DNA from: Phycisphaeraceae bacterium
GTDB lineage: Bacteria > Planctomycetota > Phycisphaerae > Phycisphaerales > Phycisphaeraceae
NCBI GenBank assembly: GCA_029260675.1
Contig: JAJDCV010000073.1
Coordinates: 1-17,628 of the forward strand
Direction: 5' to 3'
DNA length: 17,628 nt
In this document: positions 17,451 through 17,628 of the stretch, piece after piece
How positions within the stretch are numbered: position 1 is the stretch's first letter
How the letters are laid out: every line of letters starts with the position of its first letter
Notes under the pieces: model-generated
Databases searched by the model: none
Told to the model about the DNA's origin: nothing
Seen by the model: the letters and a program-made list of their open reading frames with translations, nothing else
Position numbers and translations under genes: made by a program

Positions 17451-17628
17451 AGGCGTGATAAGGTTCATATCAAGTCGACGCGGCCGGCAGTGCCACCGGG
17501 CCACCAACATAAATAGTACATAAGTATATTAATAATACATAGATACAGCTAAACAAAGACGAATCGCACGCAAAGTCAAGGCCAGACTGAAGTATTTCAT
17601 GAATTTTTCACAGCACTCGGGTTGTGAA
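17451..17628. other. A+T-rich intergenic stretch to the window end
   Basis: No gene is visible in these 178 bases. From about 17508 to 17570 the sequence is strikingly A+T rich (TATATTAATAATAC and similar), unlike the rest of the window, and contains several -10-like hexamers without matching -35 elements. It may be the promoter region of a gene beyond the window, or a binding region for a nucleoid protein. A hairpin lies at the very end. Confidence 0.5.
17607..17628. repeat. Inverted repeat at the window edge
   Basis: TTCACAGC (17607-17614) and GTTGTGAA (17621-17628) pair over 8 positions with one G-T wobble around a 6-base loop. It is preceded by TTTT, and the window ends exactly at its last base, so the stem may be longer. 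It could be a terminator of a gene on the minus strand coming from the right, which would read the hairpin and then AAAA/TTTT, or an operator. Confidence 0.38.

Noticed and set aside
17607..17628. A CRP-type operator at the window end
   Set aside because: The CRP consensus is TGTGA-N6-TCACA; here the arms are in the opposite order (TCACA first), so it is not that site.

Overview
The window looks like a chromosomal segment from a planctomycete, most likely of the Phycisphaerae. I infer this from the GC-rich coding sequence, a membrane protein ending in the C-x2-C-GYDLRG-x5-C-x2-C zinc ribbon common in planctomycete proteins, a Ser/Thr kinase fused to a TM2 domain, and an ECF sigma factor with a long Cys/His C-terminal extension. 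Confidence in the phylum is about 0.85 and in the class about 0.6. There is no prophage, insertion sequence or CRISPR array.

Layout. Positions 1-229 (minus) hold the start of plsY, divergent from a plus-strand run at 353-2522: a 66-aa signal-peptide/membrane protein, two related small secreted proteins, and biotin synthase bioB. Tandem perfect hairpins follow, then a convergent secreted endonuclease/exonuclease/phosphatase-family protein (2652-3677, minus). A class III aminotransferase (3946-5304, plus) has its own candidate promoter with a palindrome at the -35 position. It converges on a zinc-ribbon membrane protein (5329-5877, minus), followed by tRNA-Leu(CAA) on the same strand.

From 6285 to 16127 seven plus-strand genes form what looks like one signalling locus: a membrane-anchored coiled-coil protein, an 80-aa protein, a TPR protein with FHA-like folds (its start overlaps the previous stop as GTGA), a Ser/Thr kinase with many membrane segments and a TM2 domain, two membrane proteins with large extracytoplasmic domains, and an ECF-type sigma factor. 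I infer a pathway in which the extracytoplasmic proteins sense a state of the envelope, the kinase relays it through the FHA/TPR adaptor, and the sigma factor changes transcription. No output or signal can be read from the sequence.

The end holds slyX (with a promoter that would give a leaderless transcript) and a diacylglycerol-kinase-family lipid kinase, then an A+T-rich intergenic stretch cut by the window edge. Starts were moved from the longest frame wherever a Shine-Dalgarno sequence or promoter decided them. The most interesting points are the kinase/FHA/sigma locus, a biotin synthase lacking one canonical [2Fe-2S] cysteine, two promoters spaced for leaderless mRNAs, and palindromes between genes.
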